64,000 nt of DNA from Serpentinimonas maccroryi (GCF_000828915.1 NZ_AP014569.1:2480001-2544000), one strand, 5' to 3'. Shown: positions 10,202-19,617, counted from the stretch's first letter. Program-made: numbers and translations. The notes: generated from the sequence alone by a model not told the origin.

Positions 10202-11176
10202 ATGATGACCCCTTCCCAGTCGATGAGCACCGATTTGTACCCGGTCAAGGAGCGCTCGTTGGCGTGGGCAGACTGGATTTCGGGCCACTTCGGCGGTTTG
10301 GATTCGGATTTGTACGGCGACTCAGGCTTCGACGGTCGGGTGCTGTCAAGCCGGGCCGGCGAGGTGGTGCTGACCAAGTTGGAGGCCAACCGGCACCGGG
10401 TGATGCGCAGCAGCAAGCTGGCGCGCACGGCTGAAAACAGTTACCTCAAGATCGTGGCACCGTGGCAAGGCAGTGCCGCCGTCGAGCAGCATGGTCGCCA
10501 GGCTTGGGTGCGCCCGGGTGGTTGGGCCATTTACGACACCACGGGCAGCTACGAAGTCGCCAATCCGGAGCAGGTCGAGCACCTGATCGTGATGCTGCCC
10601 AAGGCCAATTTGCTGGAGCGCGGCCTCAAGCTCGAGCCGCTGATGGCGCGCCACGTAGGCGGCTCAAAGGGCATTTCCCGGGTGGCGCTGGAGGCCATGC
10701 GCAGCACCTGGCAGGAGTTGCCGGTCATGGGGGCGCAGGCGGCTCGCGGGGCCGGCGAGGCAATCGTCGAGCTGGTGCGGCTGTCCTTGCTGGAGCTGGC
10801 GGGCCGCTCCACCGGTACCACGCAGATGGAAGCCTTCAGGGATCGGATTCGGCACTACATCAGCCTGCATCTGCACGACCCAGAGCTGAGCATCGAGCGC
10901 ATCGCGGTGGCGCTCAATTGCAGCAAGCGGCATTTGCACAATGCCTTCAGCGAGGAGGAGGGCACCTTGGCCTTGTACATTTTGCGCCGACGCTTGCAGG
11001 CCTGCATGCGCGACCTGGGCAATCCGGATCTGAATGCGCGCACCATCACCTCGATTGCTTTGACATGGGGCTTCAACCAGAGCGCACACTTTAGCCGGGT
11101 GTTCCGCGAACACACCGGTTTGTCGCCCAGCGATTACCGCCAGCTGCAACGCCGCAACGCCAAGCTGGCGCACTGA
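10202..11176 (+). CDS. AraC/XylS-family transcriptional regulator
   Basis: About 324 residues. The N-terminal part (to about residue 190) matches the AraC_binding_2 type of effector domain found in regulators of aromatic and nitrile catabolism. The C-terminal part has the two helix-turn-helix motifs, LSIERIAVALNCSKRHLHNAF and the signature SIALTWGFNQSAHFSRVFRE, ending in GLSPSDYR. Two adjacent ATG codons at 10202 and 10205 follow a GGAG, and another ATG lies at 10223; I give the first. It is divergent from the ABC transporter operon and is the likely activator of that operon together with the aldehyde dehydrogenase. Confidence 0.85.
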   Translation: MMTPSQSMSTDLYPVKERSLAWADWISGHFGGLDSDLYGDSGFDGRVLSSRAGEVVLTKLEANRHRVMRSSKLARTAENSYLKIVAPWQGSAAVEQHGRQAWVRPGGWAIYDTTGSYEVANPEQVEHLIVMLPKANLLERGLKLEPLMARHVGGSKGISRVALEAMRSTWQELPVMGAQAARGAGEAIVELVRLSLLELAGRSTGTTQMEAFRDRIRHYISLHLHDPELSIERIAVALNCSKRHLHNAFSEEEGTLALYILRRRLQACMRDLGNPDLNARTITSIALTWGFNQSAHFSRVFREHTGLSPSDYRQLQRRNAKLAH

Positions 11177-11224
11177 TGCGGTGCGGACTCGGGTGTACCC
11201 AGCCGTGTGCCGCGCCCCCAATGC

Positions 11225-12280
11225 TCAGCGCGCCAGCGCGCACCCTTGCGCCACCTGCTGCGCCAGCCGCTCCAGCGCTTGCCAGGGGTGGGCGGGCCAG
11301 TCGGGGTGGCGCAGGCCCTTGACGATGCCGTCGACGGTGTGCGCATCCAGCAGCCAGCGTTCGAGCTGCGCCAGCCCGAGCCGGGGCAGCAGGCGCTCGA
11401 AGCGCTTTTCGCGCCCGCCCCAGACGCGCTGTTCGCGCAGCGCCAGCGGCAGCGGCTTGCCCTGCGCGAGTTCGTTTTTCACGCGCCACAGCGCCCGGAT
11501 GTCTTCGGCCAGCGCCCAATGCACCAGCACGGCGGCGCTGCCGTCGGCTTGCAGGCCGTCGAGCAGGCGCTGCACGCGCAGCGGTTGGGCGTCGAGCACC
11601 GCCTCGGCGAGCTTGAAGGGGTCGTGGCGCGCCACGTCGAGCACGGCGCGCTCGATCTGCTCAAAACCGAGCTCGCCTGCCGGGTAGAGCAGCGCGAGTT
11701 TTTGCAGTTCCTGGTGCGCCGCCAGCAGATTGCCCTCGACCCGGTCGGCCAGAAAACCCAGGCACAGCTGGCCGGCCTCGCCGCTGGGCACGTGTTGCCC
11801 TTGCAGGCGCAGCCGTTGCGCGATCCAAGCCGGCAGCTGGGCGCGCTCGACGGCGTCGATGCGCAGCGTCAGGCCGTGTTGCTCGAGCGCGGCAAACCAG
11901 GGGCTTTTGAGGGTGGTGGCGTCTAGCCTAGGCAGCAGCACCAGGGTGAGCAGATCGGGGTGATGGGGGGCGGCGGCGGCCAGTTGCTGCAGCACCGCCG
12001 CGCCCTCCTTGCCGGGTTTGCCCGAAGGGATGCGCAGCTCCAGCAGCTGGCGCTCGGCAAATAGGCTCTGGCTGCGGCCAGCGGCCAGCACCGCGCTCCA
12101 GTCGAAGTGCGCGCCGCTGACCGTGCACACGCTGCGTTCCACAAAACCCTGCGCCCGCGCGGCGGCGCGGATGGCGTCGGCCGCCTCCTGCACCAGCAGC
12201 GCTTCGTCGCCGTGCACGGTGTAGAGGGCTTTGAGGCCGCGCTGCAAGTGCGCGGCCAGTTGGGTGGGGGAGCTTTGCAT
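11225..12280 (-). CDS. holA: DNA polymerase III subunit delta
   Basis: 351-residue clamp-loader subunit that opens the beta sliding clamp. The N-terminal AAA+-like part (YTVHGDEALLVQEAADAIR, then FAERQLLELRIPSGKPGKEG) and the C-terminal collar region fit the family, and there is no Walker A motif, as expected for delta. Essential housekeeping gene. In most Burkholderiales holA directly follows leuS-lptE. Here lptE and leuS lie about 11 kb away on the same strand, separated by the block 12316-23268. The preceding cyclase gene ends 35 bases upstream of the start. Confidence 0.92.
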   Translation of the reverse strand: MQSSPTQLAAHLQRGLKALYTVHGDEALLVQEAADAIRAAARAQGFVERSVCTVSGAHFDWSAVLAAGRSQSLFAERQLLELRIPSGKPGKEGAAVLQQLAAAAPHHPDLLTLVLLPRLDATTLKSPWFAALEQHGLTLRIDAVERAQLPAWIAQRLRLQGQHVPSGEAGQLCLGFLADRVEGNLLAAHQELQKLALLYPAGELGFEQIERAVLDVARHDPFKLAEAVLDAQPLRVQRLLDGLQADGSAAVLVHWALAEDIRALWRVKNELAQGKPLPLALREQRVWGGREKRFERLLPRLGLAQLERWLLDAHTVDGIVKGLRHPDWPAHPWQALERLAQQVAQGCALAR

Positions 12281-12315
12281 GGCAGGGCTGCAGTGTAGCG
12301 GCTGCCGTGCACGGC

Positions 12316-14463
12316 CTATTTGCTTTCGAGCACCAAGCGATCCCCGCTCTCGCCCAGCCTGAGGCGCTGGTGGTGCAGGCGCACCAGCGGGTCGTCTGGG
12401 TAGCGCTGCGCCAGCGCGGCAAAAAGCGGCTCCGCCTCGGGGCTCGACTGCGCCAGCGCAGCGTAGGCGACCTGGTATTCATCCAGCGGGGCGTAGGGGC
12501 CGGGCACCTCGGCGCTCAGCGGCTCGAACACCGCCAGATCCTGGCTCTTGCCCTTGAGCACCAGCCGCCCGATCGGCCGTGCCGGCAGGTCGGGGCAGTC
12601 GGCCAGCGTCTGGCCCGAGACGCAGATGCGGGTGCCCAGCTGCTTGTTGGCGCTCTCGAGCCGTGCGGCGGTATTGACCGGGTCGCCCAAGGCGCGGTAA
12701 TCAAAAATGGCTTTGCCGCCAAAATTGCCCACGATCACCTCGCCCGAGTGCACCCCCAGCCGGGTGTGGCCAAAGGGGATGCCGCGCGCCTGCAATTCGC
12801 TCGCGTAGCGGCTGGCAAAGGCGTGCATCTCGAGCGCGCAGCGCAGCGCGCGGCGCGGGTGATCGGGTTGCTGCACCGGGGCCGAGAACATGATCGCCAC
12901 CGCGTCGCCCACGATCCGGTCCAGCGTGCCTTGGTGCTTGAAGGCAATCTCGATCATCTGCTCGAGGTAGTGGTTGAGCAAACCGAGCGCCTCGCCGGGG
13001 TCGGTTTTTTCCATCAGGCTGGTAAAACCGGCCAGATCGGTAAACACGAAGCTGCAGGTCTGGCGCTGGCCACCCAGGTTCAGGTCCTGCGGGTGCTCGA
13101 CCAGGTATTCGACCCGGTTCGGCGACACGTAGCGGGCAAAGGCCTGCTTGATGAAGCGCTGCTGCTGCTCGCTGCGAAAGTGGTGCGCAAGGCTGGCAAC
13201 CACAAAGGCGGCGCTCCAGACCAGCGCCGGGATCACGCTGTTGAACAGCAAGCCCTGGGAGCTGAAGGCCCACCAGCCGCCCCACAAGGCGGCGCCTATC
13301 AGCAGCGCCGCCGCCGCCGCCGCCCACAAGGCGCGGGCGTAGATGGCCAGCAGCACCAGCAGCACGGTGCCCAAAGCCTGCAGCAGCGCCTCCAGCCCCA
13401 GCGCCCAAGTCGGGCGCGTCAGAAAATGCCCACCCAGCGCCTGCTCGAGCGCTTGCGCGTGGGCTTCGACGCCGGGCATGATGCGGCCCAAGGAGTTGAA
13501 GCGCAAGTCCATCAGGCCCTGGGCCGAACTGCCCACCAGCACCAGATGGCCTTGCAGCAGCGCCGGATCGGCGCTGCCGTCGAGCAGCTTCCAGGCCGGG
13601 ATGTAGCGCTCGGGTACCGGCTCGGTGTAGTGCAGCCAGAGCTCGCCGGCTGCCGTGGTCGGCAGGGTCAGGTCGCCGATGCGCACCTCCTCCAGCGCCG
13701 GCCGGCCCTGCTCGGCGCTGCGCAGCATCACGTTGCGGGCGTCGAGCCCCACGCGCAGCGTTTCGGTGACCAAAGAGGGCACGAGCTGATCGCCCAGCCG
13801 CAGCACCAGCGGCACCCGGCGCACCACGCCGTCGGCATCGGGGACGAAGGTCAGGGCCCCGTTGCCGGCGGCCTGTCGTTCCAGCTGGTCCAGCGCCACC
13901 AAGGCCGAATCAAAGCCGTGCAGCGCCTGCGGCTGCGCCCCGCCACCCAGCCAGACGAAGCGCGCGGCCACGGCGGGGGTGCGTTCGTTGGGGCGCGCGG
14001 CGCGCTCGCGCTGCAGCGAAAACCCGAGCACCACGTGGCGATCGGCCAAGTTTTGCGCCAGCACGGCGTCGTGGTCGGGCAGTTGCAGCAGGGCTTGACG
14101 GGTTTGCGGCGCCAAGGGCCAAAGGGGGGCCAGCGCCTGCGGCGAGGTGCGGTCGGGCTCGATGAACAAGACGTCAAAGCCGATCGCGGCCACCTCGGCC
14201 GCGTGCAGCCGCTGCACCATTTCAGCCACCTGGGTGCGCGGCCAAGGCCATTGCCCCAGCCGCTGCAGGCTGGCTTCGTCGATGTCGATGATGCGCACCG
14301 GCTGCGGCGCATAGACCCGGGGCGACCAACGCTGGTACTGGTCGAACACCTGATAGCGCACGGTTTGCAGCAGCACCGGATCGGTCACCAGCAGCAGCAG
14401 GCCCAAGGCCAGCCCCAACAGCGACAACCAAAAAGCCATCGCGCGCTGGTAGAGGTGTTTCAT
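12316..14463 (-). CDS. CHASE2-domain membrane adenylate/guanylate cyclase
   Basis: 715 residues. A first membrane helix (about 10-28) is followed by an extracytoplasmic CHASE2 sensor (about 40-340, with VRIIDIDEASL and GFDVLF). Then come three hydrophobic helices (about 350-430) and a cytoplasmic class III cyclase domain (about 450-630). The cyclase has both metal-binding aspartates, in VFTDLAGFT and RIVGDAVAIMF, so it should be active; cAMP is more likely than cGMP by family but not proven. CHASE2 cyclases are commonly found beside FecR-domain genes, and one lies at 21955-22416 with a class II phosphodiesterase just beyond it. It ends 35 bases before holA. Confidence 0.92.
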   Translation of the reverse strand: MKHLYQRAMAFWLSLLGLALGLLLLVTDPVLLQTVRYQVFDQYQRWSPRVYAPQPVRIIDIDEASLQRLGQWPWPRTQVAEMVQRLHAAEVAAIGFDVLFIEPDRTSPQALAPLWPLAPQTRQALLQLPDHDAVLAQNLADRHVVLGFSLQRERAARPNERTPAVAARFVWLGGGAQPQALHGFDSALVALDQLERQAAGNGALTFVPDADGVVRRVPLVLRLGDQLVPSLVTETLRVGLDARNVMLRSAEQGRPALEEVRIGDLTLPTTAAGELWLHYTEPVPERYIPAWKLLDGSADPALLQGHLVLVGSSAQGLMDLRFNSLGRIMPGVEAHAQALEQALGGHFLTRPTWALGLEALLQALGTVLLVLLAIYARALWAAAAAALLIGAALWGGWWAFSSQGLLFNSVIPALVWSAAFVVASLAHHFRSEQQQRFIKQAFARYVSPNRVEYLVEHPQDLNLGGQRQTCSFVFTDLAGFTSLMEKTDPGEALGLLNHYLEQMIEIAFKHQGTLDRIVGDAVAIMFSAPVQQPDHPRRALRCALEMHAFASRYASELQARGIPFGHTRLGVHSGEVIVGNFGGKAIFDYRALGDPVNTAARLESANKQLGTRICVSGQTLADCPDLPARPIGRLVLKGKSQDLAVFEPLSAEVPGPYAPLDEYQVAYAALAQSSPEAEPLFAALAQRYPDDPLVRLHHQRLRLGESGDRLVLESK

Positions 14464-14540
14464 CGCGGGCGAGGTGGCTGGGTTTCAGTCGGTCGGCATG
14501 GCAGCTGGGTCAGGCGCGTAGGATGCTCAACGGATGCACG

Positions 14541-15512
14541 TCAATTGGTGGTGTTGGCGGCCTGACGGTTGCAGCCCGGCAGGTTGTGGTTCCAGTTTCT
14601 GAGATCGGGGGCGCATTTGCGGATGATAGCCTGACCCTCGACCGTGCACGTCACCCGCAGGCCCAAGGGCAGCGCCTCGCAGGTGAATGGCGCCGGAGCA
14701 GCCGCAGCGGCAGGGCTGGGCGGCGGTGGTGGAGCCGGTGCCGGGGCGGGCGGAGGCGGGGCGGGTGGTGGCGCGGGAGTGGCCAGCGGTGCCGGCACCG
14801 GAGCCGGCAGGGGGCGAGGAGCCGGAGCAGGGGGAGTCGGGGCTGGTCTGGGTGCGGGAGCAACGGTCGGCGGCCGCGGGCTCGGGGCCGTTTGCGGGGC
14901 TGGGGCCGACACAACCGGGGCCGGTGCTGGAGGAGGGGGCGCGGGAGGGGGAGGCTGCAGCGGCTCGGGGGTGGCGGGGGCAAGGGGTTCGGTGGCCGAG
15001 GCGGGCGCTGGTTCGGGGGCGATTGCGGCTGCTGCCGCAGGGGCTGGGGCTGCGCTTGCAGGCGGTTCGGCCGCAGGGGCCGGATCCGCTCCTCCGTGTT
15101 GGAGGTACCAGTATGCGCCGCCAACTACCGCGACCAAGCCCACCCCGAGCAAACCAAGCAGGGCCAGTTTGAGGTTGCGCGGTTTCTGCCCGACTTCATT
15201 GACAGGCGCTGGCGACAGATCCCGAGGGCCTGAATCCACCACCGGTATGGCGATAGGTGCTGGTGCTGGTGCTGGTGCTGGTGCTGGTGCTGGTGCTGGT
15301 GCTGGTGCTTCGGGCTCAGGTGGAGCTGGCACGGGGTCGGTATTGGGCTGGGCAGTGAATTTGATGCCGCAAGCCGTGCAAAATTTCAGGCTCTTGGATT
15401 CTGCCTTGCAGGCTGGACAAATCGTGGGAGCGGCGAGTTCGGCGCGGCATTGCTTGCAAAATTTTGCGCCAGGGGAGTTATCGGTTTGGCAAGAGGGGCA
15501 TTTCATTGGCAT
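14541..15512 (-). CDS. Zinc-ribbon protein with one membrane helix and long Pro/Ala-rich region
   Basis: 323 residues; no specific function recognised. The N-terminus carries two CxxC-x(n)-CxxC zinc ribbons (residues about 5-22 and 33-49). An alanine-proline tract follows (about 60-85), coded by nine exact GGTGCT hexamers. One transmembrane helix lies near residues 117-137, followed by a roughly 140-residue Pro/Ala-rich stalk. The C-terminal domain has three cysteines (FTCEALP, VTCTVEG, IIRKCAPD) and would lie in the periplasm if the ribbons are cytoplasmic. It is third in a same-strand set of three zinc-ribbon genes that share the ribbon-plus-membrane plan, and may work with them in an envelope-linked process. 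Composition is strongly biased by the low-complexity stalk. Confidence 0.75.
   Translation of the reverse strand: MPMKCPSCQTDNSPGAKFCKQCRAELAAPTICPACKAESKSLKFCTACGIKFTAQPNTDPVPAPPEPEAPAPAPAPAPAPAPAPAPIAIPVVDSGPRDLSPAPVNEVGQKPRNLKLALLGLLGVGLVAVVGGAYWYLQHGGADPAPAAEPPASAAPAPAAAAAIAPEPAPASATEPLAPATPEPLQPPPPAPPPPAPAPVVSAPAPQTAPSPRPPTVAPAPRPAPTPPAPAPRPLPAPVPAPLATPAPPPAPPPPAPAPAPPPPPSPAAAAAPAPFTCEALPLGLRVTCTVEGQAIIRKCAPDLRNWNHNLPGCNRQAANTTN
15256..15309 (+). repeat. Nine perfect tandem GGTGCT hexamers
   Basis: 54 bases made of nine identical hexamers inside the zinc-ribbon gene at 14541-15512. They code an alternating Ala-Pro tract. Loss or gain of units keeps the frame, so linker length can vary between strains. 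Confidence 0.95.
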
Positions 15513-15529
15513 TCTCCAGTCGGGCGCGT

Positions 15530-15723
15530 TTATCTGACGCGTGTCAGGCGGATGTCGAGGCCGACCAATTCTGCGCGCAGATTGTTGCTATCGATGACAC
15601 GCACGATCAAAAGGACTTGATTGTGTTCGGTGCTGTAAACCAAGACACGGTTGTCATTGATCTCATATCGAACCGATGCTTGACCGGTTGGAGAGGTCAT
15701 GGTGTGACGGTCAAACTCAAAAC
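15530..15723 (-). pseudogene. 3' fragment of a zinc-ribbon gene interrupted by an IS element
   Basis: This is the C-terminal part of the gene whose 5' part lies at 17463-18410. If the IS and one copy of the AAAAC duplication are removed, the frame runs without a break from SSRF in the upstream part into EFDRHTMTSP here, and ends at a TAA at 15530 after about 62 residues. The segment is rich in beta-strand-like sequence (NRVLVYSTEHNQVLLIVRVI). It has no start or ribosome site of its own and is presumably not translated. See the finding on the insertion. Confidence 0.88.
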
Positions 15724-17462
15724 CCTGAATCCGTGACCTCAATCCCCGCATCACGACATGCCCGCCCAACCGCCGCCCCAAACTGAGATTTCTCGCACTT
15801 TTCCCGCCCAGCGGGCCGCGCGAAGACCCATCGGCGCTCACAAACACCCCGCACAAGGCGCTTGCAAGCCCATCTAACCGTGTTTTCGCCCGCTTTCGCC
15901 ACCACCAGCGCAGCCTTAGCCCCGCAGAACCCCGCGTTTTTCGCAATCCGTGAGTTCGCTGAGCCCGATCTGACCCAGCCAGCAACCTTAAGCTGCCTTC
16001 ATCTTGCCAAAGGCACGCTCAAACACCGCAAAGCCCGAGTCCGAGCCCGAGATGCCCAATGCCCAGCCCCGCGCATGGCTGATGACGCGCGCGGCCTTGT
16101 ACATCAGCTCTTGCATCACGGTCTTGATGCGCCGGCGCAGCGCGGTCTTGCGCATCGGGCTGTCGCTCTCGTGCAGCGTGTACTGCCCCACGATGCGCAA
16201 CAGGTTCATGGCCAGCGCGGCCAGCGCACACACCAGGTGGTTGGTGGCAAACTTGCCCGAGGGCAGTCGGTTCAAGTCCATGTCGGTCTTGAACTCGGCA
16301 TGAAACTGCTCGTGCGTGGCGTGGTCACGGTACAGGGCGATGACCTGCTCGTGTGCCACCTCCGGCCCCAGCGTGGTGCTCCAGCCTTCCAGCACGTACT
16401 CGGGAAAGAGCAAGGGCTGGCCCCGCTTGTCCAGCGTGCGCTCGGTCAGACGATAGACGCGGCGCAGTGCGCGGCTGCTTTCTGCTTGGGTTTCAATGCC
16501 AAGCAGCGCTTCGCTCCACAGGCATTCGCGCTTGCCGGCTCGAAGCGGGTTCCAGACGGTGTGGGCATCGGCGCAGCGCTGGGCGGCAATCTGCTCCACC
16601 GGCGCGGCGCGCGGATTCCATTTGATCAGCAGATCGACTTGGCGCCCCAGCTTGGCCGCTTGTTCTTGTGTGCGCGCTATCAGGTGCTGCGAGCAAAAGC
16701 CCGAGTCGGCGCGCAGCAGCAAGGGCGCTTGGGCCACCGCACAGGCGGTGCTCAGGGCCCGTTCGATGTTGTATTCGCTCTCGCGCGCGCTGTGCTGGCT
16801 GCCCGGACGCAGATCAAGCTCCAGACAGTAGCCGCGGGTGCCCAGGTACAGGGCGATGGGGCAGTAGCCATCGACTCCGGCGTAGGTGTAGGACACGCCT
16901 TCTTTGGCGCTGTCGCTCTGATCCATGACGAAGGTGTCGATGTCCAGTGGCAGGTGGCCGCTGGGCAGGGCCCCGAAGTCGATCGCTGCGCCATCGATGT
17001 GCAAGCCCAGCAGGGCGCGGTTGATCGAGTCGGCCAGTACGCTCCACTCGCAGCCCATGGCATCGAAGCGCTGGCGCAAGGTGGCGCTGGAGGGCACGGC
17101 GCGCAGGCCCAAGGCTTGGTGGGCAAAGCGCTGCTTGCGAAAGGCTTCGACGGCTTCGAAGTCGTTCTTGCCCAAGGTGAGCATGGCCACATAGCACTTG
17201 AGGATGTCGCTGTTGGCAATTCCGGCACGCACGGGATACTGGGGATCGACCATGGCCGGCAGGTTGATGCGCTTGAACAAGCGCCCCACCAAGGCCAAGC
17301 CACCGTGGCTGGACAAGTCGTAGGGCAGCTTTTTGACAACGAACTCGACTGGGTCAGTCATTTGCGGCGCTTGCACCTGCTGGGTGCGCGGTGGGATGTT
17401 GGTAGTGCGTTGATTATAATCGAAAAACGTTGGGTTTGTGGGGTTCAGGTCACGGATTCAGG
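15724..17462 (-). mobile_element. IS1380-family insertion sequence, complete
   Basis: 1,739 bases bounded by terminal inverted repeats whose first 16 bases are identical (CCTGAATCCGTGACCT read inward from both ends), with partial match beyond. It is flanked on both sides by AAAAC (15719-15723 and 17463-17467), a 5-base target duplication. It holds a single transposase gene in full length and a TATAAT-like -10 element between the right end and that gene. Perfect ends, intact transposase and intact duplication all indicate a recent insertion. Confidence 0.92.
15988..17376 (-). CDS. IS1380-family DDE transposase
   Basis: 462 residues, the usual size for this family. The C-terminal half contains the IS4-superfamily style signature around YRDHATHEQFHAEFK, and acidic residues compatible with a DDE triad, including the aspartate in LLRADSGF. 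The N-terminal part (LSSHGGLALVGRLF and later PSSATLRQRFD) is characteristic of IS1380 transposases. No frameshift or internal stop is seen, so the element should be mobile. An ATG at 17376 is used; a later ATG (MTDPVEF) is possible. Confidence 0.92.
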   Translation of the reverse strand: MQAPQMTDPVEFVVKKLPYDLSSHGGLALVGRLFKRINLPAMVDPQYPVRAGIANSDILKCYVAMLTLGKNDFEAVEAFRKQRFAHQALGLRAVPSSATLRQRFDAMGCEWSVLADSINRALLGLHIDGAAIDFGALPSGHLPLDIDTFVMDQSDSAKEGVSYTYAGVDGYCPIALYLGTRGYCLELDLRPGSQHSARESEYNIERALSTACAVAQAPLLLRADSGFCSQHLIARTQEQAAKLGRQVDLLIKWNPRAAPVEQIAAQRCADAHTVWNPLRAGKRECLWSEALLGIETQAESSRALRRVYRLTERTLDKRGQPLLFPEYVLEGWSTTLGPEVAHEQVIALYRDHATHEQFHAEFKTDMDLNRLPSGKFATNHLVCALAALAMNLLRIVGQYTLHESDSPMRKTALRRRIKTVMQELMYKAARVISHARGWALGISGSDSGFAVFERAFGKMKAA

Positions 17463-18410
17463 AAAACGGCTGGAAACTCCAGGAATCATTTCAAACGACC
17501 AAACGCCCAAGATCGGGTTGGAAGGGCCAAAGCCAAACAGCGCCGCCAAATTGGCAAAAAAGCCCGCACCTTCTTGGGTGCGCTCGGACTTCTGTTCCTG
17601 CTCCCGAGCCTGCGTCCGAGCTTGCGCCAAGGTGCTTTGATTGGCCTGCACCCACTTTCCATCTTGCCGCATCAAAATAAATTCATTGCGCGCCGATTCG
17701 CTGTGTGCGTTCTCCAGTGTGCGCTCGAGTTGGCGTGCCTGCGCTGTCTTGGTCCAAGGCATCGGGTTGCGCAGCGCCAGCCGCACGGTGACCAGCGAAA
17801 CCTCTGTTTGCCCAACCTGCTGCGGCGGGGTAAAGTGGAGCACCTCGGCCACTTCGAGCCCATCTGCGATGCAGAGCGCATTGTTGTGGGTGGCCTTGCG
17901 CCCAGCTTCGGTTTTGCTGAATCTGAGCCGTGTTTGCGTAAAGAATCCGTGCTGGGTCGTGATTGTCTCGGGCCCGCTATACAGTCCGGCTTCGGTGAGC
18001 AAAGCCATCCAGGATTGGGTGCGCCGATCCGCTGTACTGATCAGCACCGTGTCTTCGCGGTAATTCATGTTTTGCAGGCAATACTGCTCGCGCAACAAGT
18101 TGGGGTCGGCCAGCAGCAGCCGGTCGATAGCCTTGCCGAAGGATTCGTTGGAAGCGCGTTCCGGTGCCAGCAGAAATGCCAATCCGGCACCCAGTATCAC
18201 CAAGCCCACCAAGCCCGCTGTCAGCATCATGAGCAAGCGCTTGCTTGGCCTGCTGGCAGAGGAGCTGGTGGCGTGCAGGGTGCCTTGGGCGTTGGGCTGG
18301 GGTGCTGTGGCTGCAGTAGCCGCTGGTTCGGTGTGCTGGGGTTCGCCACAGGCTTCACAAAACCGCGCATCGGCGTCGTTTTTGTGGCCGCATTTTCTGC
18401 AAAATGCCAT
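17463..18410 (-). pseudogene. 5' fragment of a zinc-ribbon membrane-anchored gene interrupted by IS1380
   Basis: 316 codons survive before the IS; reading then runs six codons into the element (PESVT and stop). One zinc ribbon lies at the N-terminus (CRKCGHKN then CEACGEPQ). A Ser/Ala-rich linker and one membrane helix (about residues 60-83) follow, then a roughly 230-residue domain with FGKAIDRLLLADP and a lysine/glutamate-rich segment. The intact protein would be 378 residues and end with the fragment at 15530-15718. The domain is unrecognised. The truncated product keeps the membrane anchor and most of the outer domain, so partial function cannot be excluded. Confidence 0.88.
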
Positions 18411-18420
18411 GATGATTCCG

Positions 18421-19617
18421 TTATTTCAGTTTGTGACCGCAATTGCCGCAGAACACGTCGTCGGCACCAGCAGGGTGGTTGCAACTGGGGCAGGCCAGCG
18501 CGGCCGTAGCCACTGGGGCGGTGGCGGGCGGTGTTGTGGTGGCGCTTTGCACTTGTGCTGAATGGGCCGCTTGTTTTGCCGCTTGTTTGAGTGCTTGCTC
18601 TTTGGCTTCCTTGGCGCGGCGCTGCACGTCTGCGATTTTTTCTTGTATGGCCTGCTCGGCGTCTGCCAATGACAGATCGGCAATGGCAGCGCGGTGAATG
18701 ATGGTCGCTCCCTTCATGCCCACCAGCATGCCGGGAGTCACCCCCAGCAGAAACAGGGTTGCGGCACCAAAGCCCAGGGCCCACAGGTAGCCACTGCCCA
18801 TATTGCCTCCCATGCCGCCCATCGTGCCCATGACCAAGCCGCCTAGGCTGTCCAAGCCGCCCAAGGATGAGCCAATGATGGATGCCGACAGCCCCAAGGT
18901 CATGGCGGTGCCAGTGCTTATGATTGCCGTGATGATCAAGGTCACGAGCAGCAGCAGCAAACCCAGCAACAGGGTCATGACCACCACGAACAGCAGGCGC
19001 TGGCGCGCAATTTCAGCGAGCATGGCCAAGGCGTTCATCACGGTGGCACCATTCCAGACCGCCGGGGCCGCCAAAGGAACGGCGACGTAGAGCAGCGTAA
19101 ACAGAATCACGCCCGTCAGGATGGAGCCGGCCGGGAACACCACGGCGTACAGCAGTGGCCCGATGCCGGGGATGCTGCAGATAAACAGAACGATTGCAAA
19201 AACAATCAGGTAGAGCAAAAACAACAGGCCTTGGAGGAGCAAAATCCCGATCAGCCGGTGGCTGGTGAAAAGCGAGGCGAACAACGCCTCAACCATGTTG
19301 CGCTGTGGCCGCTCCCAGGTGTCATCAGACAACAGGATGCCGGCTGCATTGACGCCGACCAAGGCGGTGACCATGACCAGCAGCAGGGTCACGACCCCCA
19401 GCAGACCGGCCACGAAACCCGAGTGGCGGGCCATGGCTGCGCTGACCCCTCCGAGCACCGCCATCAGGATCATGCATGCCAAAAAAGTCAAGACCAGCAT
19501 GGCAAAAGGCCGCCAGCGTGTGATCGCATCGAGCGCGCCGAGCAGGGAGCGCGATTCGGCCAGTTTGTGGTGCAGCGACGGAGCGGCGGTAGGGGATTCG
19601 GGTGCGGCTGTGGTCAT
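18421..19617 (-). CDS. Polytopic membrane protein with C-terminal zinc ribbon
   Basis: 398 residues; function not recognised. Six or so long hydrophobic segments lie between residues 35 and 310, including a Gly/Met-rich hydrophobic loop (MGTMGGMGGNMGSG). The pattern is loosely like YIP1-type proteins. A Lys/Ala-rich coiled-coil-like segment follows (about 330-355), and a zinc ribbon closes the protein (CPSCNHP then CGNCGHK). It is first of three zinc-ribbon genes on this strand; the next starts 10 bases downstream, so they were probably one operon before the IS insertion. The ribbon is C-terminal here and N-terminal in the other two. Confidence 0.75.
   Translation of the reverse strand: MTTAAPESPTAAPSLHHKLAESRSLLGALDAITRWRPFAMLVLTFLACMILMAVLGGVSAAMARHSGFVAGLLGVVTLLLVMVTALVGVNAAGILLSDDTWERPQRNMVEALFASLFTSHRLIGILLLQGLLFLLYLIVFAIVLFICSIPGIGPLLYAVVFPAGSILTGVILFTLLYVAVPLAAPAVWNGATVMNALAMLAEIARQRLLFVVVMTLLLGLLLLLVTLIITAIISTGTAMTLGLSASIIGSSLGGLDSLGGLVMGTMGGMGGNMGSGYLWALGFGAATLFLLGVTPGMLVGMKGATIIHRAAIADLSLADAEQAIQEKIADVQRRAKEAKEQALKQAAKQAAHSAQVQSATTTPPATAPVATAALACPSCNHPAGADDVFCGNCGHKLK

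Noticed and set aside
15256-15309. Regular repeats that might be taken for a CRISPR or regulatory array
   Set aside because: Uninterrupted hexamers with no spacers, coding an Ala-Pro linker in a gene.
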